A DNA stretch of 14,506 nucleotides from Paracoccaceae bacterium. Its GTDB lineage: Bacteria; Pseudomonadota; Alphaproteobacteria; Rhodobacterales; Rhodobacteraceae. Made by a program: the position numbers and the translations under genes. Positions 1-6,420 of this stretch are shown here, piece by piece (position 1 is the first letter of the stretch; every line of letters begins with the position of its first letter). The notes beneath the pieces were generated by a model. The model worked only from the letters and a program-made list of their open reading frames with translations, was not told the origin of the DNA and searched no databases. Where the stretch lies: positions 1-14,506 of the forward strand of contig JALSHK010000305.1 of assembly GCA_026982275.1 (NCBI GenBank), read 5' to 3'.

Positions 1-1823
1 TTATGGCCTCTATGTATGCGGTATTTTATGGGCCGGCAGGGCTGAAAGCCATCGCAGAATCGGTGCATCGCAAAACCTCGCGCCTCGCCAAGGGCCTGGA
101 AAATCTCGGTTTCAAGATCGAGCCGGAGGTGTTTTTTGATACCATCACCGTGAAGGTCGATGCCCTGCAAGGGGTGATTATGGCGGCGGCGGTGAATGAG
201 GGCATTAATCTGCGCAAGGTCGGCAAGGACCGGATCGGCATCAGCCTTGACGAGCAAACCTACCCCGAAACCATCGAGGCCGTCTGGCGAGCTTTTGGCG
301 GCGATTTCAAGGATGACAGCGCTAGGCACCGCGAATATCGCCTGCCCGAAAACATGCTGCGCACCGATGAATACCTGACCCACCCGATTTTCCACATGAA
401 CCGCTCTGAAGCCGAGATGACCCGCTATATGCGCCGTTTGGCCGATCGTGATCTGGCGCTGGACCGCGCGATGATCCCGCTTGGTTCCTGCACCATGAAG
501 CTGAATGCCACCGCCGAGATGATCCCGCTGACATGGCCCGAGATTGCCAATCTGCACCCCTATGTGCCGCTTGATCAGGCCAAGGGCTATACCGACCTGA
601 CCGAGCAGCTAAAGGCCCAGCTTTGCGAGATTACCGGCTATGACGCCATGTCGCTGCAGCCCAATTCCGGCGCGCAGGGCGAATATGCCGGCCTGCTGAC
701 CATCCGCAATTATCACGCATCGCGCGGCGAGGGCGATCGCAATATCTGCCTTATTCCGGTATCGGCCCACGGCACCAATCCGGCCAGCGCCCATATGGCG
801 GGCTGGGATGTGGTGGTGGTGAAATCCGCTGAAAACGGCGATATCGATCTGGCTGATTTTCGCGCCAAGGCCGAGGCCGCTGGCGATAAGCTGGCCGCCT
901 GCATGATCACCTATCCTTCCACCCACGGGGTGTTTGAGGAAACCGTGCGCGAGGTCTGCGAGATCACCCACAGCTTTGGCGGGCAGGTCTATATAGACGG
1001 CGCGAATATGAACGCCATGGTTGGCCTCGTGCAGCCTGGCAAGATCGGCGGCGATGTATCGCATTTGAACCTGCACAAAACCTTCGCCATCCCCCATGGC
1101 GGCGGCGGTCCGGGCATGGGGCCGATCGGCGTTGGCGCGCACTTGGCGCCATTCCTGCCGGGCAACCCCACTGGCGGCGGCATCGGGCCGGTTTCGGCAG
1201 CGCCCATGGGCAGCGCTTCGGTGCTGGTGATTTCATGGGCCTACCTGCTGCTGATGGGCGGCTCGGGCATGACGCAGGCGACCAAGGTTGCGATCCTGAA
1301 CGCCAATTACATCGCCAAACGGCTGGAGGGGGCCTATGATGTGTTGTTCAAATCCGCCATTGGCCGCGTGGCCCATGAGTGCATTCTGGACACCCGCCCG
1401 CTGGCGGAAAGCGCACATGTGAGCGTGGACGATATCGCCAAGCGCCTGATGGATAGCGGCTTTCATGCCCCGACCATGAGCTGGCCCGTGGCCGGCACCC
1501 TGATGGTGGAGCCAACGGAATCCGAGCCAAAAGCCGAGCTGGACCGCTTTATCGAGGCCATGCTGGCGATCCGTGCCGAGGCGCAGGCGATCGAGGATGG
1601 CGAGATCGTCTATGAGGACAGCCCCCTGCCCCACGCGCCGCACACGGTCGAGGATCTGGTCGGGGAGTGGTCACGCAAATACACCCGCGAGCAGGCCTGC
1701 TATCCGCCCGGCGCATTTCGTGTGGATAAATACTGGCCACCGGTGAACCGCGTGGATAACGCATACGGGGACCGGCACCTGATCTGCACCTGCCCGCCGC
1801 TGAGTGATTATATCGACGGTTAA
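1..1823 (+). CDS. gcvP: glycine dehydrogenase (decarboxylating), P-protein, C-terminal part
   Basis: This is the PLP-dependent P-protein of the glycine cleavage system, which decarboxylates glycine and passes the aminomethyl group to the lipoyl group of H-protein. The gene is cut by the window's left edge. The first full codon is at position 3, and about 606 residues are visible of a family length near 950. The ATG at 3 is an internal Met, because the text after it (SMYAVFYGPAGLKAIA) aligns with the middle of unsplit GcvP. The PLP-lysine motif HLNLHKTFAIPHGGGGPG is present, with the Schiff-base Lys at visible residue 359 (codon 1077-1079). The glycine-rich GGGGPG follows directly. The C-terminus (ACYPPGAFRVDKYWPPVNRVDNAYGDR) is typical and intact. 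It ends at TAA just before a bidirectional terminator, so it belongs to a gcv unit outside the window rather than to the sulfur genes. Confidence 0.97.
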   Translation, partial: MASMYAVFYGPAGLKAIAESVHRKTSRLAKGLENLGFKIEPEVFFDTITVKVDALQGVIMAAAVNEGINLRKVGKDRIGISLDEQTYPETIEAVWRAFGGDFKDDSARHREYRLPENMLRTDEYLTHPIFHMNRSEAEMTRYMRRLADRDLALDRAMIPLGSCTMKLNATAEMIPLTWPEIANLHPYVPLDQAKGYTDLTEQLKAQLCEITGYDAMSLQPNSGAQGEYAGLLTIRNYHASRGEGDRNICLIPVSAHGTNPASAHMAGWDVVVVKSAENGDIDLADFRAKAEAAGDKLAACMITYPSTHGVFEETVREVCEITHSFGGQVYIDGANMNAMVGLVQPGKIGGDVSHLNLHKTFAIPHGGGGPGMGPIGVGAHLAPFLPGNPTGGGIGPVSAAPMGSASVLVISWAYLLLMGGSGMTQATKVAILNANYIAKRLEGAYDVLFKSAIGRVAHECILDTRPLAESAHVSVDDIAKRLMDSGFHAPTMSWPVAGTLMVEPTESEPKAELDRFIEAMLAIRAEAQAIEDGEIVYEDSPLPHAPHTVEDLVGEWSRKYTREQACYPPGAFRVDKYWPPVNRVDNAYGDRHLICTCPPLSDYIDG

Positions 1824-1846
1824 CCGGACACATGCAGGCTAAACAT

Positions 1847-1875
1847 AAAAAAGGCGGCACCCATGTGCCGCCTTT
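1847..1875. terminator. bidirectional rho-independent terminator between gcvP and the YeeE/YedE gene
   Basis: A perfect 11-bp stem is formed by AAAGGCGGCAC (1850-1860) and GTGCCGCCTTT (1865-1875), with the 4-nt loop CCAT. The run of six A at 1847-1852 becomes a U-tract for minus-strand transcripts, so it terminates the transporter gene well. The plus-strand side (CCTTT, then CGGCTTT) is weaker but could also stop gcvP readthrough. Confidence 0.85.
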
Positions 1876-1897
1876 CGGCTTTACGTTGGAGGGTGGA

Positions 1898-2992
1898 TCA
1901 AGCCGTCCATTCCATCACTTTCATGCCCGCCATGCCGCCGATCACCAAAAATGCGAAGGTGATAAACGACCCCATAGCCAGGGTGGAAACGCCGGTAACG
2001 CCTTGGCCAATGGTGCAGCCCAGCGCCAGAACGCCGCCAATGCCCATCATCGCCGCACCAACCATATTGCGCGCGGTATCGGCCTCGCCGTTAAAGGTTC
2101 GCAGCTGCAATTCCTTCTTGGAAGCCGCCCCCAGAAAGCCGCCCAGAATGGTGCCAAATACCACGGCCACGGGAAATGCCATGGTGGAGTAGGCGGTGAA
2201 GCGCATCAGATAATCGACCGTAGCGCCCGAGGGCTGCACAAAGGTCAGCGAAGTGAGCGCCACCGGCACATCGGCAAAATCATCTTGTGCAAGGCCTGTC
2301 AGCATCCAGCCGGCCACGGCCAATAGACCAATGCTGACCCCGGCAAAAATATGCACCGGCGAGGTTGCGAATTTTTTGTTGAGAAACACATAAGCCAGCA
2401 TCAGCGCCGCCACAGCTATCGTGGCATAAAGATTGGCCTGTGAAGCCTCAATGCCGGAAACCTTGCCCAGCAAATCGCCAAAGCCCTGACCGCTCATGCC
2501 CAGATCGCTCAGATTTGTGGTGCCCAAACCCACAAACCAGACACGAAGCGGTCCAAGCAGCCCGCCAATGGTTATAAAGGCAAATACGCCAACAATGGTC
2601 AGGACCAGCACCGAGCGCAGATCACCCGAGCCGGCCCGCACCAGATTGCGGCTCACGCAGCCCGCAGAAAGCACCATGCCCACACCAAAGATAAAACCGC
2701 CGCTGATAAAGCCGATCCAGGTGAACATCGGGGTCATGTATATGCTGTCAGACGGGTTCATCACCCCCATGCTTTTCAGGGCAAGCACCCCCACAATCGC
2801 GGTAGCCCCGGCCAATACCCAGCTTCTGAACCGGCGCCAATCGCCAAAATTCACAAAATCGGAAACCGATCCCATGGCGCAAAAATTGGTGCGGTATACG
2901 ATAAAGCCCAATATGGTGCCGATCAGCAGCCCGCCCCACATCATATAGGCCCCCGGGTTTTCCAATATGGAATCTCTCAATCCGTCTAGCAT
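1898..2992 (-). CDS. YeeE/YedE-family sulfur-compound transporter (TsuA-like)
   Basis: A polytopic inner-membrane protein of 364 residues with about nine or ten hydrophobic segments. It matches the YeeE/YedE (sulf_transp) family, whose characterised members import thiosulfate. Family cysteines sit in short motifs inside the membrane: Cys38 in YRTNFCAMGSVSDF, Cys112 in SAGCVSRNLVRAG, and Cys326 in LALGCTIGQGVTGVS. In TsuA such cysteines contact the sulfur substrate. The length fits an undivided family member. The ATG at 2992 has GGGAGAG a few bases upstream. The gene is divergent from dsrE2-tusA, which fits a role in supplying sulfur to the cytoplasmic relay. The substrate is not fixed by sequence: thiosulfate, sulfite or a related sulfur compound are all possible. 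The family assignment is firm; the transported species is inference. Confidence 0.88.
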   Translation of the reverse strand: MLDGLRDSILENPGAYMMWGGLLIGTILGFIVYRTNFCAMGSVSDFVNFGDWRRFRSWVLAGATAIVGVLALKSMGVMNPSDSIYMTPMFTWIGFISGGFIFGVGMVLSAGCVSRNLVRAGSGDLRSVLVLTIVGVFAFITIGGLLGPLRVWFVGLGTTNLSDLGMSGQGFGDLLGKVSGIEASQANLYATIAVAALMLAYVFLNKKFATSPVHIFAGVSIGLLAVAGWMLTGLAQDDFADVPVALTSLTFVQPSGATVDYLMRFTAYSTMAFPVAVVFGTILGGFLGAASKKELQLRTFNGEADTARNMVGAAMMGIGGVLALGCTIGQGVTGVSTLAMGSFITFAFLVIGGMAGMKVMEWTA

Positions 2993-3055
2993 CTGTCTCT
3001 CCCTTGGTGATTCTAGCGCGATTTGCCCGCGCCTTTACTTTGGTTTTATTGTTGT

Positions 3056-3079
3056 GATATTAGCATATATGATATTTTC
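3056..3079. promoter_or_regulatory. AT-rich dyad, candidate operator
   Basis: The core CATATATG (3064-3071) is a perfect palindrome. Extending outward, 9 of 12 half-site positions are complementary out to 3056 and 3079. GATATT is also directly repeated at 3056 and 3071, 15 bases apart. Such AT-rich dyads are typical of ArsR/SqrR/BigR-type sulfur-responsive repressors, but the regulator identity is inference and no regulator gene is in the window. Confidence 0.35.
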
Positions 3080-3091
3080 TATGTAAGGCAA
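3062..3091 (-). promoter_or_regulatory. candidate promoter of the YeeE/YedE gene
   Basis: On the minus strand TTGCCT (3091-3086) is followed after 18 bases by TATGCT (3067-3062), a plausible sigma-70-like pair. The -10 lies inside the AT-rich dyad, so a protein bound there would block transcription. The match is moderate and is based on reading alone. Confidence 0.3.
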
Positions 3092-3101
3092 AACAATAAA
3101 A

Positions 3102-3116
3102 TGCGCAAAAAGCGCA
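3102..3116. repeat. short perfect inverted repeat in the divergent region
   Basis: TGCGC (3102-3106) and GCGCA (3112-3116) are perfect complements around AAAAA. It lies between the two candidate promoters. It could be an operator half-site pair or a weak hairpin; nothing in the sequence decides which. Confidence 0.3.
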
Positions 3117-3165
3117 CATCTCCGACATATTCACCCATTTTTTCGTAGCTGCGGCACCAGCATTC

Positions 3166-3194
3166 TTGACCTATTCGGCATTTTAGTATTCAAT
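3166..3194 (+). promoter_or_regulatory. candidate promoter of dsrE2-tusA
   Basis: TTGACC (3166-3171) is followed after 17 bases by TTCAAT (3189-3194), giving a -35/-10 pair with good -35 and moderate -10 match. It lies 45 bases upstream of the dsrE2 ATG. Alphaproteobacterial -10 boxes are often weak, so this is a candidate only. Confidence 0.35.
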
Positions 3195-3239
3195 AATTCT
3201 AATTTATAAAGCTGGGAATCAAAAACGGGAGTAAGAATC

Positions 3240-3740
3240 ATGGCTGACGGAGATTTTGGCAATGCGAAAAGCATGTCGATCATTGTAACAAAAGGTTCGC
3301 TGGATTGGGCGTATCCGCCCTTCATCCTAGGCACCACTGCTGCCGCGATGGATCTGGATGTCACCATGTTTTTCACCTTCTATGGCCTGCCGCTGCTGAA
3401 CAAAAAGCTGGATCTGAAGATGACCACGCTGGGCAACCCTGCGATGAAAATGCCCATGGCCGGCATGCATATGGCTATGCCGAATATCATTTCCGCCCTG
3501 CCCGGCGTTGATCGTGGCGCGACCACAATGATGAAAAACCTGTTCAAGAAAAAAGGTGTGGCTTCAATCGAAGACCTTCGCGAAGCTGCTGTTGAATCCG
3601 ATGTGCGCATGATTGCCTGCCAGATGACGCTGGATCTGTTTGAAATGGACCGCAAAGACATGATTGACGGCATCGAGCTTGGCGGCGCGGCCACCTATAT
3701 CGATGTGGCCACCAAATCCGACATCAACCTGTTTATCTAA
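3240..3740 (+). CDS. dsrE2: DsrE/DsrF/DsrH-like sulfur carrier protein, DsrE2 type
   Basis: A 166-residue DsrE-superfamily protein of the DsrE2 group, which usually partners TusA in cytoplasmic sulfur oxidation and relays persulfide sulfur. Family signatures are the start SMSIIVTKGSLDWAYPPFILG, the segment VTMFFTFYGLPLL, and the conserved RMIACQMTLDLFEM with Cys127 as the likely sulfur-binding residue. Cys127 is the only cysteine in the protein. The hydrophobic stretch at about residues 24-52 is interrupted by an Asp-Leu-Asp, so a membrane helix is uncertain. The ATG at 3240 has CGGGAG eight bases upstream. tusA follows after 42 bases, clearly as one unit. A rhodanese gene often accompanies this pair (rhd-tusA-dsrE2 in A. 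vinosum) but is not seen here; the divergent YeeE/YedE gene takes that place. Confidence 0.9.
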   Translation: MADGDFGNAKSMSIIVTKGSLDWAYPPFILGTTAAAMDLDVTMFFTFYGLPLLNKKLDLKMTTLGNPAMKMPMAGMHMAMPNIISALPGVDRGATTMMKNLFKKKGVASIEDLREAAVESDVRMIACQMTLDLFEMDRKDMIDGIELGGAATYIDVATKSDINLFI

Positions 3741-3765
3741 CCCGCAAGTTTACCTAACCCACAAG
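3737..3765 (+). repeat. imperfect tandem duplication across the dsrE2 stop codon
   Basis: CTAACCCGCAAG (3737-3748) and CTAACCCACAAG (3754-3765) differ at one base and lie 17 bases apart. The first copy contains the dsrE2 TAA stop. The duplication lengthens the gap before tusA; a function is not evident. Confidence 0.5.
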
Positions 3766-3782
3766 AAGAAAGGCTCACCAAT

Positions 3783-4007
3783 ATGGCTGACCAAACCCTT
3801 AATGCAGAAGGACTGAACTGCCCGCTGCCTATTATCAAAGCGAAAAAAGCCCTTAAAGGCATGGAGGCCGGAACGGTGCTGGAAATTCGCTCCACAGATC
3901 CCGGTTCGGTTGCCGATTTCGCAGCCTTCTGCGCACAAACCGGCAATGAGCTGCTTAGCTCTGATACCGAAGGCAATGTATATCTTTTCGAGATTAAAAA
4001 GAGCTGA
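3783..4007 (+). CDS. tusA: TusA-family sulfurtransferase
   Basis: A 74-residue cytoplasmic sulfur carrier of the TusA (SirA-like) family. It has the defining CPxP motif at Cys13-Pro-Leu-Pro16 (LNCPLPIIKAKKAL), where Cys13 carries the persulfide. The rest (GTVLEIRSTDPGSVADFAAFCAQTGNEL) is the usual two-layer alpha/beta fold, with a second cysteine at 50. Length is normal for the family. The ATG at 3783 has AAAGG nine bases upstream. In sulfur oxidisers TusA accepts sulfur from rhodanese or cysteine desulfurase and donates it to DsrE2 and to DsrEFH/DsrC. Its place beside dsrE2, and facing the dsr operon, supports that role rather than tRNA thiolation. It ends at two hairpins, the second a strong terminator. 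Confidence 0.95.
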   Translation: MADQTLNAEGLNCPLPIIKAKKALKGMEAGTVLEIRSTDPGSVADFAAFCAQTGNELLSSDTEGNVYLFEIKKS

Positions 4008-4024
4008 TCCCTTTCGGGATAGCT
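4002..4024 (+). other. small hairpin at the tusA stop codon
   Basis: ATCCC (4007-4011) pairs with GGGAT (4016-4020). The stem is extended by AGCT (4002-4005) pairing with AGCT (4021-4024) across a one-base bulge. It overlaps the tusA TGA and precedes the main terminator. It may stabilise the transcript end. Confidence 0.4.
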
Positions 4025-4031
4025 TTGTATA

Positions 4032-4055
4032 CCCCGCCTTCAGGCGGGGTTTTTT
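4032..4055. terminator. rho-independent terminator between convergent tusA and dsrN
   Basis: CCCCGCC (4032-4038) and GGCGGGG (4043-4049) form a perfect 7-bp GC stem with loop TTCA, followed by six T (4050-4055). This is a textbook terminator for dsrE2-tusA. The dsrN stop codon (4054-4056, minus strand) overlaps the T-tract, so the dsr transcript runs through the same stem and may use it as its 3' end, with few U residues on that side. Confidence 0.9.
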
Positions 4056-5397
4056 ATGCCTTGCCTCGCACATATTCCACAAACCGTGTCGCCCAGGGAG
4101 TCGTTTCACTATTGCGCAAATGGCAAAATCCGGCCTGCATGTTATGGGCCAGTATTCCGTCATGCTCGCCATCTATCCCGTGCCCGCGCAGCACCTGATA
4201 GGCAAAGCGGGTATCCTTGGGCAGGTTATCCACCCGCGCATAATGGAATTCATGCGCCAGCACCTCGATGCCCGCCTCCCACATGCCGCCCAGGGCTTTC
4301 ATGCGGGTATAGCCTCGCCCCTGGGGCCGCGCATTCATCACCGCATCGCCTTTCACCACCCCCACCATCTGGCGGGTCTCGCCATGCCAGCTCAGGGTTT
4401 CACAAAGATACATCAAGCCGCCGCATTCGGCATAGGTCGGCAGCCCCGCCTCTATTTTGGCTTTAATATCGGCGCGTAGCGCTGCATTTGCCTCCAGCGC
4501 CGCCATCTGGGTTTCGGGAAACCCGCCCCCGATGAAAAGCCCGTCCACCTCCGGCAAAGCTTTATCCGATATTGTATTGAAAAATACCGGCTCGGCACCA
4601 GCGGCTGCAAGCGCTTCCAGATCATCGGCATAGTAAAACCCGAAAGCCGTATCGCGGGCGATGGCGATCCTCACGCGGCTTCCTGCCTGAATCGCCGGCC
4701 TTTGCACAGCGGGCAGGGTCGGGGCCGTCGCCGCAATCTCGCGAAGCCGACCCAGCTCCACCGAGCCACCCACAATCCGGCCAATCTCGTCTATACCCGA
4801 CTGAAAAGCGCCGGTTTCTGCGGGTGTGGTCAGGCCCAAATGGCGCTCGCCGATCTCCAGCGCCTGATGCTTGCCAATCGCCCCGATTACCGGAATATCG
4901 GTATAGGTCTCTACGGCGGCGCGCAATTTCCCTTCATGGCGCGGGCCACCCACCTTGTTCAGGATGATCCCGGCTATATTCACATCCGGATCAAACGCCT
5001 GATAACCCACCAGCAAAGGCGCGATCCCGCGGGTGGTGCCAACGGTATCGATCACCAGCACCACCGGAGCCTTCAGCAGCTTGGCCAGCGCGGCATTGCT
5101 ATCGCTCCCGTCCAGCGCCACCCCGTCATAAAGCCCTTTATTGGCCTCGATCAGGGCGATATCGCCGGTGGTGCGGCTGGTAAAAAGCGCCAGTAGCTCG
5201 GATTCGGACATGGTGTTGAAATCAAGATTATAGCAGGGGTTCCCACTGGCCGCGCCCAACCACATCGGATCGATATAATCGGGGCCTTTTTTGAAGCTCC
5301 GCAGATCCATGCTCTGGCTCAGCGCGGCTGCCAGGCCGGTGGAAACCACGGTTTTCCCCGAGGATTTATGCGCGGCGGCAATGAAAAAGCGGGGCAT
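4054..5397 (-). CDS. dsrN: siroheme amidase DsrN, cobyrinate a,c-diamide synthase (CbiA/CobB) family
   Basis: A 447-residue CbiA-family glutamine amidotransferase. The N-terminal ATPase domain opens with a P-loop-like AAHKSSGKTVVSTGLA (residues 8-23) and has FKKGPDYIDPMWLG near residues 35-48. The C-terminal class I glutaminase domain has the nucleophile Cys325 in YAECGGLMYL and a matching late His in MQAGFCHLR (His426). FIGGGFPET is the usual linker motif. In rDsr clusters this family is called DsrN and is believed to amidate the siroheme of DsrAB, giving siroamide. The dsr operon position favours that over cobalamin synthesis, and no other cobalamin gene is present. It starts three bases after the stop of the TrpD2-like gene with only a weak ribosome site, implying translational coupling. 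It is the last gene of the operon. A cobyrinate role cannot be ruled out from sequence alone. Confidence 0.87.
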   Translation of the reverse strand: MPRFFIAAAHKSSGKTVVSTGLAAALSQSMDLRSFKKGPDYIDPMWLGAASGNPCYNLDFNTMSESELLALFTSRTTGDIALIEANKGLYDGVALDGSDSNAALAKLLKAPVVLVIDTVGTTRGIAPLLVGYQAFDPDVNIAGIILNKVGGPRHEGKLRAAVETYTDIPVIGAIGKHQALEIGERHLGLTTPAETGAFQSGIDEIGRIVGGSVELGRLREIAATAPTLPAVQRPAIQAGSRVRIAIARDTAFGFYYADDLEALAAAGAEPVFFNTISDKALPEVDGLFIGGGFPETQMAALEANAALRADIKAKIEAGLPTYAECGGLMYLCETLSWHGETRQMVGVVKGDAVMNARPQGRGYTRMKALGGMWEAGIEVLAHEFHYARVDNLPKDTRFAYQVLRGHGIDGEHDGILAHNMQAGFCHLRNSETTPWATRFVEYVRGKA

Positions 5398-5400
5398 CGC

Positions 5401-6405
5401 CTATGCCCTGAGCGGCAGATAGCTGCGATCCCGCGCCGCCCACATATCCTCGGCCAGCGCTTGCGCCGCTTCCATATTTTCTGCCTTGCCGAGCGATTTC
5501 AGCACAATCGCCAGCGTCCCCGTGACCGAAGCCACCGCATAGTCGCTTTCCATATCGCCCTGCCACAGCTTCACAAGGCCGGAAATATCCATGTCTTCAT
5601 CCGGGGGCTGATGGCCTTCGGCAAGCAATTGCGGCCATGTTTCGGTCTGCATATCGCCCGCACCGATAACACTGCCGACCTGCGTTGGCTTATTGGGTCG
5701 CCGCTCCACCTCGCCCCCCTCGCCGCGAAAAACGCTGCATACTGGCTGGCCCATAATCGCCGCCGCGCCGGTATGGATATCCATAAAGCCACGATGGAAA
5801 ATACCGACCACCTGAACAGGAGCATCAAACGGATTGACCATGCGCGAAAAGCTGTTTACCGGTGAGCGCAGGCCCAAAAGCGGCTTCAGATTCATCAGGG
5901 CATCCAGCTTGGGCGAAAGCACCTTCAGCGTGGTATAGCCAAAATTGCGCGCCTTGATATGGCCGGCGGCCTCTGCCAATGATCCCGCAATCGGAAAGCC
6001 GAGATATTCAAGCACATCATCGGTATAGACCCGTCCGGGCGTATGCTCGGAAGCGCCGTGCATCATCACCCGCACACCGCTATTGGCCAGCAAAAACGCC
6101 GCCAGCAAAAACCAAGGCAATTGCCGCCGCTTGCCCGCATAAGACGGCCAGTCCAGATCAACCTCGGGCATTTCGGCTGGCAATTCCAATACATCACGCG
6201 TGCCTCGGGTGAAGCCCGCGATTTCGCTCGGGGCTTCTTCTTTCAGCCGCAGCAGCATCAGGAAAGCGCCGATCTGCTCCGGCTCTGCCTCGCCGCGCAG
6301 AATCATAGACATGGCTTCGCGCGCTTCCTCACAGGTAAGCGCGCGTTGCTTGGTTTTGCCGCGGCCAAGGATGGCCACGAATTTGGAAAACGGGTGCAGC
6401 TTCAT
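5401..6405 (-). CDS. TrpD2/YbiB-like protein (glycosyl transferase family 3 fold), role in the dsr operon unknown
   Basis: A 334-residue protein of the anthranilate phosphoribosyltransferase-like superfamily, closest in pattern to TrpD2/YbiB. The N-terminal helical domain (about residues 22-70, LTCEEAREAMSMILRG to GFTRGTRD) is the family-3 N domain. The catalytic-fold domain has WPSYAGKRRQ (86-95), VMMHG (113-117), GLRSPVNSFSRMVNP (178-192) and RGEGGEVERRPNKP (227-240), all recognisable in YbiB-type proteins. The glycine-rich PRPP loop (GTGGD) of true TrpD is replaced by WPSYAGKRRQ, so anthranilate phosphoribosyltransferase activity is unlikely. E. coli YbiB is a nucleic-acid binder. The start has a strong site (GGAGG five bases before ATG). 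It lies 15 bases after dsrP and three before dsrN, so it is cotranscribed. Its function in sulfur oxidation is not known to me. Confidence 0.82.
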   Translation of the reverse strand: MKLHPFSKFVAILGRGKTKQRALTCEEAREAMSMILRGEAEPEQIGAFLMLLRLKEEAPSEIAGFTRGTRDVLELPAEMPEVDLDWPSYAGKRRQLPWFLLAAFLLANSGVRVMMHGASEHTPGRVYTDDVLEYLGFPIAGSLAEAAGHIKARNFGYTTLKVLSPKLDALMNLKPLLGLRSPVNSFSRMVNPFDAPVQVVGIFHRGFMDIHTGAAAIMGQPVCSVFRGEGGEVERRPNKPTQVGSVIGAGDMQTETWPQLLAEGHQPPDEDMDISGLVKLWQGDMESDYAVASVTGTLAIVLKSLGKAENMEAAQALAEDMWAARDRSYLPLRA

Positions 6406-6420
6406 AAAGCCTCCGGAAAG

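Larger units (their letters stand above)
2993..3239. promoter_or_regulatory. divergent intergenic region between the YeeE/YedE gene and dsrE2
   Basis: These 247 bases are much richer in A+T than the flanking genes and contain no convincing gene. They should hold the promoters of two divergent units. Symmetric elements seen are an AT-rich dyad at 3056-3079 and a perfect TGCGC-AAAAA-GCGCA inverted repeat at 3102-3116. Candidate promoters are given as separate entries. The dsrE2 ribosome binding site is CGGGAG at 3226-3231, eight bases before the ATG at 3240. Confidence 0.7.

Noticed and set aside
3..5. ATG at position 3 as the true start of gcvP
   Set aside because: The protein is already in the middle of the P-protein family alignment here, so this Met is internal and the gene continues beyond the left edge.
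1832..2326. 164-codon plus-strand open frame after gcvP
   Set aside because: It runs through the terminator hairpin and then antisense to the YeeE/YedE transporter; His/Gly/Gln-rich product without family features.
3170..3179. The 10-mer CCTATTCGGC shared by the divergent region and the dsrK-dsrL gap
   Set aside because: Many 10-base matches are expected by chance in a window this size; no longer shared context was found.
3131..3376. 81-codon minus-strand open frame in the divergent region
   Set aside because: It mostly overlaps dsrE2 on the opposite strand and has no recognisable protein features.
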